A stretch of DNA of 64,000 bases from an uncultured Lachnospiraceae bacterium (GCA_944384025.1 CALWRS010000006.1:1-64000), one strand, 5' to 3'. Counted from the first letter of the stretch, positions 44,053-52,581 are shown. A program made the numbers and translations. The notes: generated by a model not told the origin, from the sequence alone.

Positions 44053-45234
44053 TTATGCCGGATCTTTTTCTGGCCAGCGCGTATAAAGCAGTTTTAAAAG
44101 CATCGGCGTAATGATGGAGGAGACGATAATTAACAAGATAACCGCCGTAAAATAATCCGCTTTCATCAGGCCGACCGAAAGTCCTTTCTGCGATATAATT
44201 AACGCAACTTCTCCGCGCGTCATCATACCAACGCCGATTTTTAAAGAGTCTGTAACGTTAAAGCGGCAAAGCTTAGCGCACAGTCCGCATCCAATAATTT
44301 TCGTTAACAGTGCTACAACGACAAAGCAGATGGAGAAAATTAACAGCGTCTTATTCATAGAATCCAGACTTGTCTTAATTCCGATGCTGGCAAAGAAGAC
44401 GGGGCCGAACACCATGTAGGAGCTGATGTCCATTTTTTCTGCGATGTACTTGGAATCGCGCAGGTTGCAAAGGATAATGCCTGCGACAAATGCGCCTGTG
44501 ATATCGGCAATGCCAAAGTACTTTTCAGCGACGTAAGCCATGAACAGGCAAAGCGCCAGCCCCGCGATAGGAATGCGGCGCGTGTGCGGATGCAGCTTGT
44601 CGTAGCGCTTCATCAGCTGGTAGACAAAGTAGCCAAACAAAAAGGCGCAGGCAAAGAACAGCACGGTATTTTTGATTGTTTCCAGAGGGCTGATGGATTT
44701 ATCCCGCAGGCCAAGAACAAAGGTCAGTACAATAATGCCGATGACGTCGTCAATAATCGCCGCGCTTAGAATTGTCGTTCCTACCTTGCCTTTTAAGTAG
44801 CCCATTTCCCGAAGCGCTTCTACGGTAATGCCAACGCTTGTAGCAGTTAAGATGCAGCCGATAAAAATCGCTTCGTGAAAAGCGTCGCTCTTTAAGTCTC
44901 TTACGTTATAAATCAGCATGTAAGTAAGCGTTCCGCCAACCATTGGCACGGCTACGCCAAACATGGCAATCAAAGTGGCAACCGGGCCGGTTTTGGCAAG
45001 CTGCTTTAAGTCGGTCTCAAGACCGGCGGAAAACATCAAAAGCACAACGCCAAGTTCCGCCATAGTTACAAGAAAATCGGAGGATTCCACAAGCCCTAAT
45101 ACGCTTGGGCCAATTAACAAACCGGCTATAATTTCTCCGACGACTTGCGGCGCTTTTACTTTACGTGCGAGAATGCCAAAGACCTTGGCGGTAATCAAAA
45201 TAATCGCTAGGTCAAGAAATAAATCGTAGTTCAT
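44053..45234 (-). CDS. CPA2 family cation:proton antiporter
   Basis: The 393-residue membrane protein has about 12 hydrophobic segments. Motifs are GEIIAGLLIGPSVLG, LGVVLLMFSAGLETD, the ion-binding region TATSVGITVEALRE with the Asp pair in SAAIIDDVIGI, and TRGEVALIISQKG, all typical of the KefB/NapA (CPA2) group. There is no NAD-binding RCK domain. It exchanges Na+ or K+ for protons. The ATG at 45234 follows GAGGGAGA. Confidence 0.93.
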   Translation of the reverse strand: MNYDLFLDLAIILITAKVFGILARKVKAPQVVGEIIAGLLIGPSVLGLVESSDFLVTMAELGVVLLMFSAGLETDLKQLAKTGPVATLIAMFGVAVPMVGGTLTYMLIYNVRDLKSDAFHEAIFIGCILTATSVGITVEALREMGYLKGKVGTTILSAAIIDDVIGIIVLTFVLGLRDKSISPLETIKNTVLFFACAFLFGYFVYQLMKRYDKLHPHTRRIPIAGLALCLFMAYVAEKYFGIADITGAFVAGIILCNLRDSKYIAEKMDISSYMVFGPVFFASIGIKTSLDSMNKTLLIFSICFVVVALLTKIIGCGLCAKLCRFNVTDSLKIGVGMMTRGEVALIISQKGLSVGLMKADYFTAVILLIIVSSIITPMLLKLLYTRWPEKDPA

Positions 45235-45425
45235 TTTCTCCCTCGTTTGTACGTTCTTTATGATTTGGGATAGCCCCATTGCATTGTAATACAATCCGAA
45301 AAAAATGCAACCGTTTTTTTGCCTTGCACCCCTTTAGAGGACACATAATTTTCGAAAAAGCAAGAGAAAAATAATTGAATTTTCCTCCAAAATGTAGTAA
45401 TCTGGAGGTAGATTTCAGAAGGTAT

Positions 45426-45480
45426 ATGTCAGCGAAGGCTGACTCGAATCCCGCGAAAGAATCGCGGGCGGATCTTGAAG
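45426..45480 (+). repeat. Palindromic repeat module 2, copy 2
   Basis: GTCAGC-GAAG-GCTGAC (45428-45443), CTCGAATCCCGCG, and CCCGCG with CGCGGG (45450-45468), ending GGATCTTGAAG, follow copy 1 at 39498-39548 in order. Arms covary (T/A to G/G loop changes) while pairing is kept. Module 1 is absent here. It lies directly before the ribosome site of the next gene, in its leader. Confidence 0.75.
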
Positions 45481-45489
45481 GAGGAGCTT

Positions 45490-45891
45490 ATGAATATCGG
45501 ATTGATAGCGGATGACAACCGGAAAGCTCTGATGCAGAACCTTTGCATTGCTTATAAGGGGATTTTGTGTAAGCACGAACTGTATTCCACCGGCGTGACC
45601 GGACGTATGATTGAGGAGGCAACCAATCTTCATATCCATAAATTCCTGTCCGGTTCTTTGGGCGGGGAACAGCAGCTGGCTATGATGATCGAGCAAAACC
45701 AGATGGATATGGTTATTTTCCTGCGCGATTCCGCGAGTTTTGCCAACTACGACATGAAATTCCACAAAGTAATTCCTTTGTGTGACCAGTACAGTATCCC
45801 GCTAGCCACGAATATGGCGACGGCAGAAATGCTTCTAAAGGGAATGAATAACGGGGATCTGGAATGGAGAAGCCTGTATCACGAAGAGTAA
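45490..45891 (+). CDS. Methylglyoxal-synthase-like protein, altered active site
   Basis: The 133-residue protein aligns over its full length with MgsA: STGVTGRMIEEATNLHI, LSGSLGGEQQLAMMI, DMVIFLRDS and SIPLATNMATAEML. Compared with known synthases, the first-helix His is Asp (IADDN instead of AHD), the catalytic Asp of GGDQQ is Glu (GGEQQ), and the loop normally PLTAQPHEPD reads SASFANYDMK, so the catalytic His and second Asp are gone. The phosphate-binding glycines remain. It may bind a phosphate ligand without making methylglyoxal. AGGAGG precedes the ATG at 45490. The module 2 repeat is in its leader. Confidence 0.85.
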   Translation: MNIGLIADDNRKALMQNLCIAYKGILCKHELYSTGVTGRMIEEATNLHIHKFLSGSLGGEQQLAMMIEQNQMDMVIFLRDSASFANYDMKFHKVIPLCDQYSIPLATNMATAEMLLKGMNNGDLEWRSLYHEE

Positions 45892-45898
45892 GCAGGGG

Positions 45899-45927
45899 TT
45901 GAAAAGCGCCGAAAACTGTTGTATTAT
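45899..45927 (+). promoter_or_regulatory. Citrate synthase promoter
   Basis: TTGAAA and TATTAT are spaced by 17 bases, with a leader of about 100 bases. Confidence 0.7.
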
Positions 45928-46032
45928 TCTTCTAAAACGCAGATGGAGTGCGGCCGCGCATTGTATACACGAGTACGAAAAAACGTGCGCGCGCAAAAAA
46001 GGCTGCGGATGCAGGAAAAGGGAGGAAACGAA

Positions 46033-47412
46033 ATGAGCAAGTCGATGATGGATTTTAGCGATGAACTGAGAAAACACTTTGAATTTTTATTGAACGAATG
46101 TGTGAAGTCGGGTGTAATCGACCAAAATCTTTATGTAGAATACGACGTAAAAAGAGGGCTTCGCGACTCCAACGGCGCAGGTGTCTTAACCGGTCTTACG
46201 GAAATTTCGGACGTAAGCGCGTACGAGAAAGTGGACGGTAAGAAAGTCCCAAGCGAAGGAAAACTTTATTATCAGGGCTACAGCGTTCAGGATATGGTAA
46301 AGGGCTTTGAAGGAAGACGGTATGCGTTTGAAGAGACGACGTACCTGCTTTTGTTTGGTGAACTGCCAAACAAAAAACAGCTGGAAAACTTCCTTGCGGT
46401 AATTTCCAGCTGCCAAACGCTTTCCAATCAGTTTATCCGAGACGTTATTATGAAGGCTGCCAGCGGAAATATTATGAACAGCCTCCAAAAAAGTCTTTTG
46501 ACGCTCTACAGCTACGACAGCGACGCGGAAAACATTTCCACAGCGAACGTATTGCGTCAGTCGATTAACTTAATTGCTAAGATTCCGGTAATTTCCATTT
46601 ACGCGTACTGGTCTTATTTGCACTTTAAGATGGATGAGAGCCTCATTATCCGGAACCCGAAGCCAGAGTACTCAACGGCGGAAAATATTCTTGCCATGCT
46701 GCGTCCGGACGGGAAGTTCACGGAGCTGGAGGCGCGGGTTTTGGATATCTGCCTTGTTATTCACGCGGAACACGGCGGCGGAAATAATTCCACGTTTACT
46801 ACACATGTAGTAACCTCTTCCGGAACGGATACCTACTCCGCGATTGCGGCGGCAATTGCGTCGCTTAAGGGCTTCCGTCATGGCGGCGCAAACTTGAAGG
46901 TGCGCCAGATGTTTGAAGATATCAAAGCGCATATTACGGACTGGAAGGACGAAGGACAGCTTCGCGAATACATAACCAAGATTGTAAATAAAGAAGCGTT
47001 TGACAAATCCGGTCTGGTGTACGGCATTGGTCATGCTGTTTACACGCTTTCTGACCCGAGAGAAGTAATTCTTCGCGATTACGCTGTGAAGCTGGCGGAG
47101 GAAAAGGGAAGAAACGACGAATTGCAGCTGTATATGGATGTGGAGCGGATTGCAAAAGAAGTTATTCAAAAGAGCCGTCACTTGTTCAAACCGCTGTGCG
47201 CAAACGTTGACTTCTACAGCGGATTCGTGTATGATATGCTTGGGATTCCGGAAGAACTTTATACGCCGATTTTTGCGATTTCGAGAATCAGCGGATGGTG
47301 TGCGCACCGCTTGGAAGAAATCATCAACAATGGAAAAATAATCCGCCCGGCATACAAATACGTAGGAACACACAAACCGTACTACGACTTGTCGGATCGG
47401 TATTGGGATTAG
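46033..47412 (+). CDS. gltA: Citrate synthase
   Basis: The 459-residue enzyme belongs to the longer Firmicutes type. Catalytic motifs are CLVIHAEHGGGNNSTF, YGIGHAVYTLSDPR (His) and the Asp in ANVDFYSG, with RISGWCAHRLEE at the end. It condenses acetyl-CoA and oxaloacetate, probably in a biosynthetic branch to glutamate. AGGAGG gives the ATG at 46033; the longer frame upstream is not needed. A 2-methylcitrate synthase cannot be excluded. Confidence 0.94.
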   Translation: MSKSMMDFSDELRKHFEFLLNECVKSGVIDQNLYVEYDVKRGLRDSNGAGVLTGLTEISDVSAYEKVDGKKVPSEGKLYYQGYSVQDMVKGFEGRRYAFEETTYLLLFGELPNKKQLENFLAVISSCQTLSNQFIRDVIMKAASGNIMNSLQKSLLTLYSYDSDAENISTANVLRQSINLIAKIPVISIYAYWSYLHFKMDESLIIRNPKPEYSTAENILAMLRPDGKFTELEARVLDICLVIHAEHGGGNNSTFTTHVVTSSGTDTYSAIAAAIASLKGFRHGGANLKVRQMFEDIKAHITDWKDEGQLREYITKIVNKEAFDKSGLVYGIGHAVYTLSDPREVILRDYAVKLAEEKGRNDELQLYMDVERIAKEVIQKSRHLFKPLCANVDFYSGFVYDMLGIPEELYTPIFAISRISGWCAHRLEEIINNGKIIRPAYKYVGTHKPYYDLSDRYWD

Positions 47413-47416
47413 GCAT

Positions 47417-48493
47417 ATGAAAACAAAATTAACCGCGCTTGACAGAGCGCATCCCGCAGCTTCCGCAGTCGCGGAAGCTGCGGCGCTTCTTCAAGAGGGC
47501 GAGCTTGTAGCGTTTCCAACCGAGACCGTATATGGTCTGGGCGCAGACGCGCTTGACCCTCTCGCTGCAAAGAAAATTTACGCTGCGAAAGGGCGGCCGT
47601 CGGACAATCCTTTGATTGTACACATTGCAAATACGGACGCGCTTGCCGTGCTTGCAAGAGAAGTTCCCGCGTCGGCATACGCGCTTGCAAAGCGCTTCTG
47701 GCCGGGACCGCTTACGATGATCTTAAAAAAAAGCGCGGCGGTTCCTTTGGAGACGACCGGAGGACTGGATACGGTTGCGCTTCGTATGCCAAGCGACTTG
47801 ATTGCCCGCGCTTTATTAGAGACGTCCGGCATTTATATTGCCGCGCCAAGCGCGAACGCATCGGGCAGGCCAAGTCCTACGAGAGCGGAGCACGTTTTGG
47901 AAGATCTTAACGGGAAGATCCCGCTTATTCTTGACGGCGGGCCGGTAGAGATCGGACTAGAGTCTACAATTGTAGACTTGACAGGTGAAACGCCGCTTAT
48001 TCTGCGTCCCGGCTTTGTTACGCTTGCCATGCTTCGGGAGGTGCTTCCGGAGGCAGCGTACGACCCGGCGGTGCTTGCAAGAGAGCAAAAACAAAATCTG
48101 GTCGCAAAAGCGCCCGGCATGAAATATCGCCATTACGCGCCTAAAGGAAAGCTTCGGATTTTTGAAGGAAATTTGGAAGACGTTGTACAAAGAGTGCGGC
48201 AGGAAGCGTTCGCAAAACAAAGGGAAGGCTTTTGCGTTGCGGTGCTTGCTTCGGAAGAAACAAAAGACCGTTATTCGGAATTTTCGGTGCGCTCGGTCGG
48301 CGAGCGAAGCAAAGAAGAGACGATCGCCGCGAATTTGTTTCATACGTTGCGGGAATTTGACCACCTTGGCGCGGATTACATCTTTGGCGAGTGCTTTTAT
48401 CAAGAAGGACTGGGCGAAGCCATTATGAATCGCCTTTTAAAGGCGGCGGGATATCAGGTGGAACCGGCGGTGCCGTCAGAGAGGAAATCATGA
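47417..48493 (+). CDS. Threonylcarbamoyl-AMP synthase (Sua5/YwlC type)
   Basis: The 358-residue protein has the YrdC/Sua5 domain (FPTETVYGLGADAL, KGRPSDNPLIVHI, FWPGPLTMIL, ALRMPS, APSANASGRPSPT) and the C-terminal Sua5 domain joined by a linker (GMKYRHYAP). It makes threonylcarbamoyl-AMP for the t6A modification of ANN-decoding tRNAs. It starts four bases after the citrate synthase stop and its stop overlaps the next start (ATGA). The Sua5-phosphatase-RpiB order is like Bacillus ywlC-ywlE-ywlF. Confidence 0.95.
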   Translation: MKTKLTALDRAHPAASAVAEAAALLQEGELVAFPTETVYGLGADALDPLAAKKIYAAKGRPSDNPLIVHIANTDALAVLAREVPASAYALAKRFWPGPLTMILKKSAAVPLETTGGLDTVALRMPSDLIARALLETSGIYIAAPSANASGRPSPTRAEHVLEDLNGKIPLILDGGPVEIGLESTIVDLTGETPLILRPGFVTLAMLREVLPEAAYDPAVLAREQKQNLVAKAPGMKYRHYAPKGKLRIFEGNLEDVVQRVRQEAFAKQREGFCVAVLASEETKDRYSEFSVRSVGERSKEETIAANLFHTLREFDHLGADYIFGECFYQEGLGEAIMNRLLKAAGYQVEPAVPSERKS

Positions 48494-48981
48494 AGTACGA
48501 TCGACTTTTCTTTTTGTGTCAGGACAACACCAACTTAAGCCTTATGGCGGAAAACCTGTTTATTGCCACATACACAGGGCCGCCGATTAACGTAACTTCG
48601 CGCGGGCTTATCGCGCCTTACAGCGCGCCTTGCAACCCAAAGACGGAGCTGATTTTGGAAAAGCACGGAATTTCCATGGTTCGAAGCGTTACAACGCAGC
48701 TTCGGGAAGAGGAGCTTACGCCGGGGGCGCTTGTCGTTGCGATGGACAAGGCAGTGCGCGACCGCTTTCACAGCCGCCACCCGCATGCCGCTGTTTGCAC
48801 GCTGGCGGCGCTTGCGGGAGAAGAGCGCGACTTAACCGACCCATACGGCGGGAATTTAATGGATTACGAGCGTTGCTTTCAGGAGATTAGCCGTATGATA
48901 AAAAAAGCGGCGATTCGGCTGACGGAGGCGCTGGAATCGGCAGACGACATATGGAGCGGAACCGGTTTGTTTGAAGAGTAA
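48490..48981 (+). CDS. Low-molecular-weight phosphatase-like protein, P-loop Arg lost
   Basis: The 163-residue protein has the LMW protein tyrosine/arginine phosphatase fold: N-terminal FFLCQDNTNLSLMAE corresponds to the VCxGNTCRSPMAE signature, and DPYGG carries the acid Asp. The Cys nucleophile is kept, but the Arg of the CX5R loop is Leu. It starts within the Sua5 stop codon (ATGA). The position equals ywlE, the protein arginine phosphatase, so it probably descends from it but would be weak or inactive as a phosphatase. Confidence 0.85.
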   Translation: MKYDRLFFLCQDNTNLSLMAENLFIATYTGPPINVTSRGLIAPYSAPCNPKTELILEKHGISMVRSVTTQLREEELTPGALVVAMDKAVRDRFHSRHPHAAVCTLAALAGEERDLTDPYGGNLMDYERCFQEISRMIKKAAIRLTEALESADDIWSGTGLFEE

Positions 48982-49019
48982 AAAGCGCGGAAGCGCAAAA
49001 TGATAGGGAGGACATTAAG

Positions 49020-49457
49020 ATGATAGCACTTGGCTGTGACCACGGCGGTTTTGCATTGATGCAGGAAGTGAAGAAGCTTCTTGACAAGAAAGGGATGGCG
49101 TATCGGGACTTTGGAACGGACAGCGAAGCGTCCACCGACTACCCGATTTACGCAAAGCGCGTTGGCAAGGCGATTCAGTCGGGAGAGTGCGAGAACGGAA
49201 TTTTAATTTGCGGAACCGGCATCGGCATCTCCATTACGGCAAACAAAATGAAAGGAATTCGCTGCGCACTGTGTCACGACGTATTTAGCGCGGAAGCGAC
49301 CAGACTTCATAACGATTCCAACGTTTTGGCGATGGGCGGCCGCGTAGTCGGCGCTGGGCTGGCGCTAAAAATTGTTGAGACGTTTCTTTCCACGCCGTTT
49401 TCGGGCGAGGAGCGGCATCAGAGAAGAATTGCGCAAATGGAAAGCGAAGCAAATTAG
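49020..49457 (+). CDS. rpiB: Ribose-5-phosphate isomerase B
   Basis: The 145-residue enzyme shows IALGCDHGGFALM, the active-site CGTGIGISITANK, and CALCHDVFSAEATRLHNDSNVLAMG. It interconverts ribose-5-phosphate and ribulose-5-phosphate in the pentose pathway. The ATG follows GGGAGG. It ends the ywlC-E-F-like cluster. Confidence 0.97.
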   Translation: MIALGCDHGGFALMQEVKKLLDKKGMAYRDFGTDSEASTDYPIYAKRVGKAIQSGECENGILICGTGIGISITANKMKGIRCALCHDVFSAEATRLHNDSNVLAMGGRVVGAGLALKIVETFLSTPFSGEERHQRRIAQMESEAN

Positions 49458-49486
49458 AACAAAACTCTTAGAGGGGGGCGATTTTT

Positions 49487-50506
49487 GTGAAAGTTTTACT
49501 GGCTGGCGGCGCCGGCTACATCGGAACGCATACGGCGGTAGAAATGGCGGCTGCCGGAAACGAAGTTGTGATTGCGGATAATTTCAGCAACAGTAAGCCA
49601 GAGGCGGTGCGCCGCGTAGAGGCGCTTGTTGGGGAAAAGATTCCCTGCTACTATTTGGACGTAGCGGATAAGAAGCTTCTGACAGAGATTTTTGAGAAAG
49701 AAAAAATTGACGTTGTAGTTCATTTTGCGGGACTGAAGGCGGTTGCAGAGTCCACCAAGATTCCTGTGGAATATTACCGCAACAACATAGACACAACGCT
49801 TTCGCTGCTTGAAGTTATGCAGGAGCAAGGCTGTAGACGTCTGATTTTTAGTTCCTCCGCAACGGTTTACGGAGAGCCAAAGAAATTGCCGCTTGTGGAA
49901 GATATGCCGCCCGGCGTTTGCGCAAGTCCGTACGGATGGACAAAGTGGATGAACGAGCAGATTCTGCGGGATGCATGCTGTGCAAATCCGGAGCTTTCGG
50001 TTGTCCTTTTGCGCTACTTTAACCCGATTGGCGCGCACGAGAGCGGTACAATCGGCGAAGACCCGCAGGGAATTCCCAACAACCTGTTCCCTTATATCGC
50101 GCAGGTTGCCGTTGGAAAGCGTCCTTGCCTGAGCATTTTTGGAAACGACTATCCGACCAAGGACGGCACATGCGTGCGCGATTATATTCACGTTGTGGAT
50201 TTGGCAAAAGGACACGTAAAGGCTTCTGCGTATGCGATGGAGCACGAGGGGCTCGCGACGTTTAACCTTGGCACCGGCGTAGGCTACAGCGTTTTGGAAA
50301 TGGTCAAAGCGTTTGAGCGCGTTAACGAATTAAAGCTTTCGTATCAATTTGCGCCAAGGCGTCCCGGCGATGTCTCGGAGTGCTACGCGGATGCGAAAAA
50401 AGCAAAGGAAATCCTTGGCTGGGAAGCGGAGAAAACACTGGAGGATATGTGCCGCGATACGTATCGCTGGCAGTCGAAAAATCCGCAGGGATATCCGGAA
50501 GGCTAA
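49487..50506 (+). CDS. galE: UDP-glucose 4-epimerase
   Basis: The 339-residue protein is a short-chain dehydrogenase: NAD-binding GGAGYIGTHTAVEM, catalytic SSSATVYGEP and YGWTKWMNEQ (Tyr-x-x-x-Lys), NPIGAHESGTIGEDP and DYIHVVDLAKGHV. It interconverts UDP-glucose and UDP-galactose. The GTG start follows GAGGGGGG. A terminator comes after. Confidence 0.96.
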   Translation: MKVLLAGGAGYIGTHTAVEMAAAGNEVVIADNFSNSKPEAVRRVEALVGEKIPCYYLDVADKKLLTEIFEKEKIDVVVHFAGLKAVAESTKIPVEYYRNNIDTTLSLLEVMQEQGCRRLIFSSSATVYGEPKKLPLVEDMPPGVCASPYGWTKWMNEQILRDACCANPELSVVLLRYFNPIGAHESGTIGEDPQGIPNNLFPYIAQVAVGKRPCLSIFGNDYPTKDGTCVRDYIHVVDLAKGHVKASAYAMEHEGLATFNLGTGVGYSVLEMVKAFERVNELKLSYQFAPRRPGDVSECYADAKKAKEILGWEAEKTLEDMCRDTYRWQSKNPQGYPEG

Positions 50507-50527
50507 GACAAAACGGAGAAAAGAAAA

Positions 50528-50576
50528 AAGTAAAGAAGAGCTTTGGAGAACGTCCAAAGCTCTTCTTTACTTTTTT
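50528..50576 (+). terminator. Strong intrinsic terminator after galE
   Basis: AGTAAAGAAGAGCTTTGGA and its exact complement form a 19-bp stem with a five-base loop, followed by six T. Confidence 0.95.
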
Positions 50577-50577
50577 A

Positions 50578-50690
50578 ATATCATATGGGAGACGACCCCG
50601 CCTCTATAGGCGGTGGGTAACAAATTTGTATCAGTGGCGGGTGTCAATCCCCCATCTGATATACGCTCCGCGAGGATGCGCAGGGATTCC
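50578..50690 (+). repeat. Palindromic repeat module 1, copy C
   Basis: The 85-base core (50578-50662) begins ATATCATATGGGAGA and ends TCCCCCATCTGATAT, inverted ends matching over about 25 bases when small gaps are allowed. An inner CCGCC-TCTATA-GGCGG hairpin and a conserved CAAATTTGTATCAGTGGCGG follow. The tail GCTCCGCGAGGATGCGCAGGG to 50690 is shared with copies A and B. On the minus strand it continues an open frame out of a serine recombinase remnant. Confidence 0.9.
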
Positions 50691-50765
50691 AGAATGATGC
50701 CCTCCGGTCTGTCGGAGATGTGCTCCTTAGCAGAAACGACTTTCACGCCGTTCTTCCGCAGACTT
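50684..50765 (-). pseudogene. Serine recombinase remnant
   Basis: One minus-strand frame reads KNGVKVVSAKEHISDRPEG followed by IILES, which is the segment of large or resolvase-type serine recombinases near the end of the catalytic domain. It is about 25 residues long. Upstream, the frame runs into the DUF1016 remnant at a short shared sequence; downstream it enters repeat copy C. No other part of the gene is present. Confidence 0.7.
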
Positions 50766-51029
50766 TGAGCCGGACATAATGAGCAAGTGATTTGTCCAGC
50801 TGATTTGTGTCACCAGTGGTGTCACAGATTCCTCGTCCTTATAAGTCTCGTAAAATTGCTTCATGCGGTAGAGCCCACGACGATTAAAGCCTTTGACACC
50901 GGGATTGGTTTCAGTAATATATGCCGCAATTTCATCAATGACTTTATCTCTAAATCCGAAATTAGCGCACAGCGAAGAAAGGTATTCACCAACGATGCAA
51001 AGGTAATATCCGCGCTTATGCTGGATAGG
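50741..51029 (-). pseudogene. DUF1016/YhcG-type nuclease N-terminal remnant
   Basis: The minus-strand frame reads FRDKVIDEIAAYITETNPGV, then FNRRGLYRMKQFYETY and LVTQISWTNHLLIMS, which match the DUF1016 N-terminal domain of YhcG-type PDDEXK proteins. The frame stops at 50727 within the recombinase remnant. The start and the C-terminal nuclease domain are gone. Confidence 0.75.
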
Positions 51030-51221
51030 GCCAGCATTTCCCGGGTTAATGGATATAACGAAGAGGACGGCACGATCCGTCTCTACTTTACTCAGGGGCT
51101 TGGGAAGCCTATAAATTTTTCACTGGACAGAGTAGGTCACTATAGTGTATTCTATTTTAGACAACTGCCGGAGAACCATGCGGGGAACGGCTGTTTTCTA
51201 GAGAGAAGTATGGGAGGATAA
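51030..51221 (+). other. Unassigned stretch before the xylanase gene
   Basis: An open plus-strand frame ends here with residues such as DRASISRVNGYNEEDGTIRL and HYSVFYFRQLPENHAG before a stop at 51221. It looks protein-like but has no start of its own; it may be the C-terminal remnant of another lost gene. The region also carries the GGGAGG ribosome site of the xylanase gene. Confidence 0.35.
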
Positions 51222-51225
51222 AAGC

Positions 51226-52569
51226 GTGAGAAGAAAAAAGGCAGGATTTTGGAGGCTGACTGCTGCAATCGTCCTGCTGCTCTGTCTGGTGGCATGCTCG
51301 AAAGAAAAACAGGGAGGGGAAACCGAGAGCGTCCTCACGGAAGCTGTGACGTCTTCACCACAGCCAAGCGAAGAACCGACGCCAACCGCAACGCCCTCGC
51401 CCACAAAAGAACCAGAACTTACCGAAGAGGAAAAATATTGGAACGATGTGCTCGCTTCGTTTGCCGACAGCAAATACGATTTGACTGCCGCGCTTACGGG
51501 AGAGAGTTTGCAGTCGCTGTGCGAAGACTACTTTTTGCTTGGCGCTGCGATGACCGGAGCATCGTATCAAAATTTTGCCATTCACTCTGCGGAGTATATG
51601 GCGGTACTTGAGAAGCATTTTGGAAGCACGACGGCTACGAATCTGATGAAGCCGGTTCATTTGCTTGATCAGGCGCAGTCGCAGGACAATGCGCAGGCAG
51701 GCAATCCGGAGCCCGCAGTCGATTTTAGCGGTGTGGATGAAACGCTTGCATGGTGCGCGGAGCACGGTGTAAAAATGCGCGGACACACGCTTGTTTGGCA
51801 CAATCAGGTTCCTGATTGGTTTTTCCGAGAAGGATATAAAAACGACGGCGAATACGTCAGCCGGGAGACGATGCTTGTCCGGCTGGAGAGCTACATACGA
51901 CAGGTGCTTAGTTATTGTCAGGAAAATTATCCGGGCGTAGTGTACTGCTGGGACGTAGTAAACGAGGCGGTAGACCCGGAAAGCGGCGATCCGAGCACAG
52001 ATTTTGCTTGCCGTACGCAAGGCGCAGACGGCCCGAATTTGTGGCATAAAATCATCGGAACGGACTACGTTGAAGAGGCATTCCGGTTTGCAAGAAAATA
52101 CGCGGCGGAAGGCGTTTCCCTGTTTTACAACGATTACAGCGTTGTCGATACGGAGAAATGCCAGTACATCTACAACTTGTGCGCTTCGCTTAAGGAAGAC
52201 GGACTGATTGACGGAATTGGTCTGCAAGGGTATTGGAATAACGGCTGGCCGTCGATGGGAACGTTAGATTACACCATCCGCAAGTTAGCGGAGCTGGAGC
52301 TGGAAATCCAGATTACCGAGCTGAGTATTGAAGCGGAAGAAGGGGACGAAAGACAGGCGAAGCGCTACGCAGAAATTTTCCAGAAGCTGCAGCGTCTGGA
52401 TACGGACGGCGGCGGACCGGCGAATATTACGTGCGTTACGCTGTTTGGTTTGATGGATGGCTACGTATTTTACGAGAACGACGAATCGACCTCCCGGTGG
52501 TTTGACACAAATTTCCAGCCGAAGCCGGTAGTCGATCAGGTACGTGCAATATTTAAAATCTACTATTAA
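51226..52569 (+). CDS. GH10 endo-1,4-beta-xylanase, lipoprotein
   Basis: The 447-residue lipoprotein (LVAC, Cys24) has a Pro/Thr linker to about residue 62 and then a GH10 barrel. Acid/base Glu247 is in CWDVVNEAVD and the nucleophile Glu365 in QITELSIE; GHTLVWHNQVPDWFF is standard. The usual TxENxMKP motif reads TATNLMKP, so the Glu that contacts sugar at subsite -2 is Thr. It should attack xylan on the cell surface. GTG start after GGGAGG. mtnN follows 12 bases later. Confidence 0.92.
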   Translation: MRRKKAGFWRLTAAIVLLLCLVACSKEKQGGETESVLTEAVTSSPQPSEEPTPTATPSPTKEPELTEEEKYWNDVLASFADSKYDLTAALTGESLQSLCEDYFLLGAAMTGASYQNFAIHSAEYMAVLEKHFGSTTATNLMKPVHLLDQAQSQDNAQAGNPEPAVDFSGVDETLAWCAEHGVKMRGHTLVWHNQVPDWFFREGYKNDGEYVSRETMLVRLESYIRQVLSYCQENYPGVVYCWDVVNEAVDPESGDPSTDFACRTQGADGPNLWHKIIGTDYVEEAFRFARKYAAEGVSLFYNDYSVVDTEKCQYIYNLCASLKEDGLIDGIGLQGYWNNGWPSMGTLDYTIRKLAELELEIQITELSIEAEEGDERQAKRYAEIFQKLQRLDTDGGGPANITCVTLFGLMDGYVFYENDESTSRWFDTNFQPKPVVDQVRAIFKIYY

Positions 52570-52581
52570 GAGGTGCAAAGC

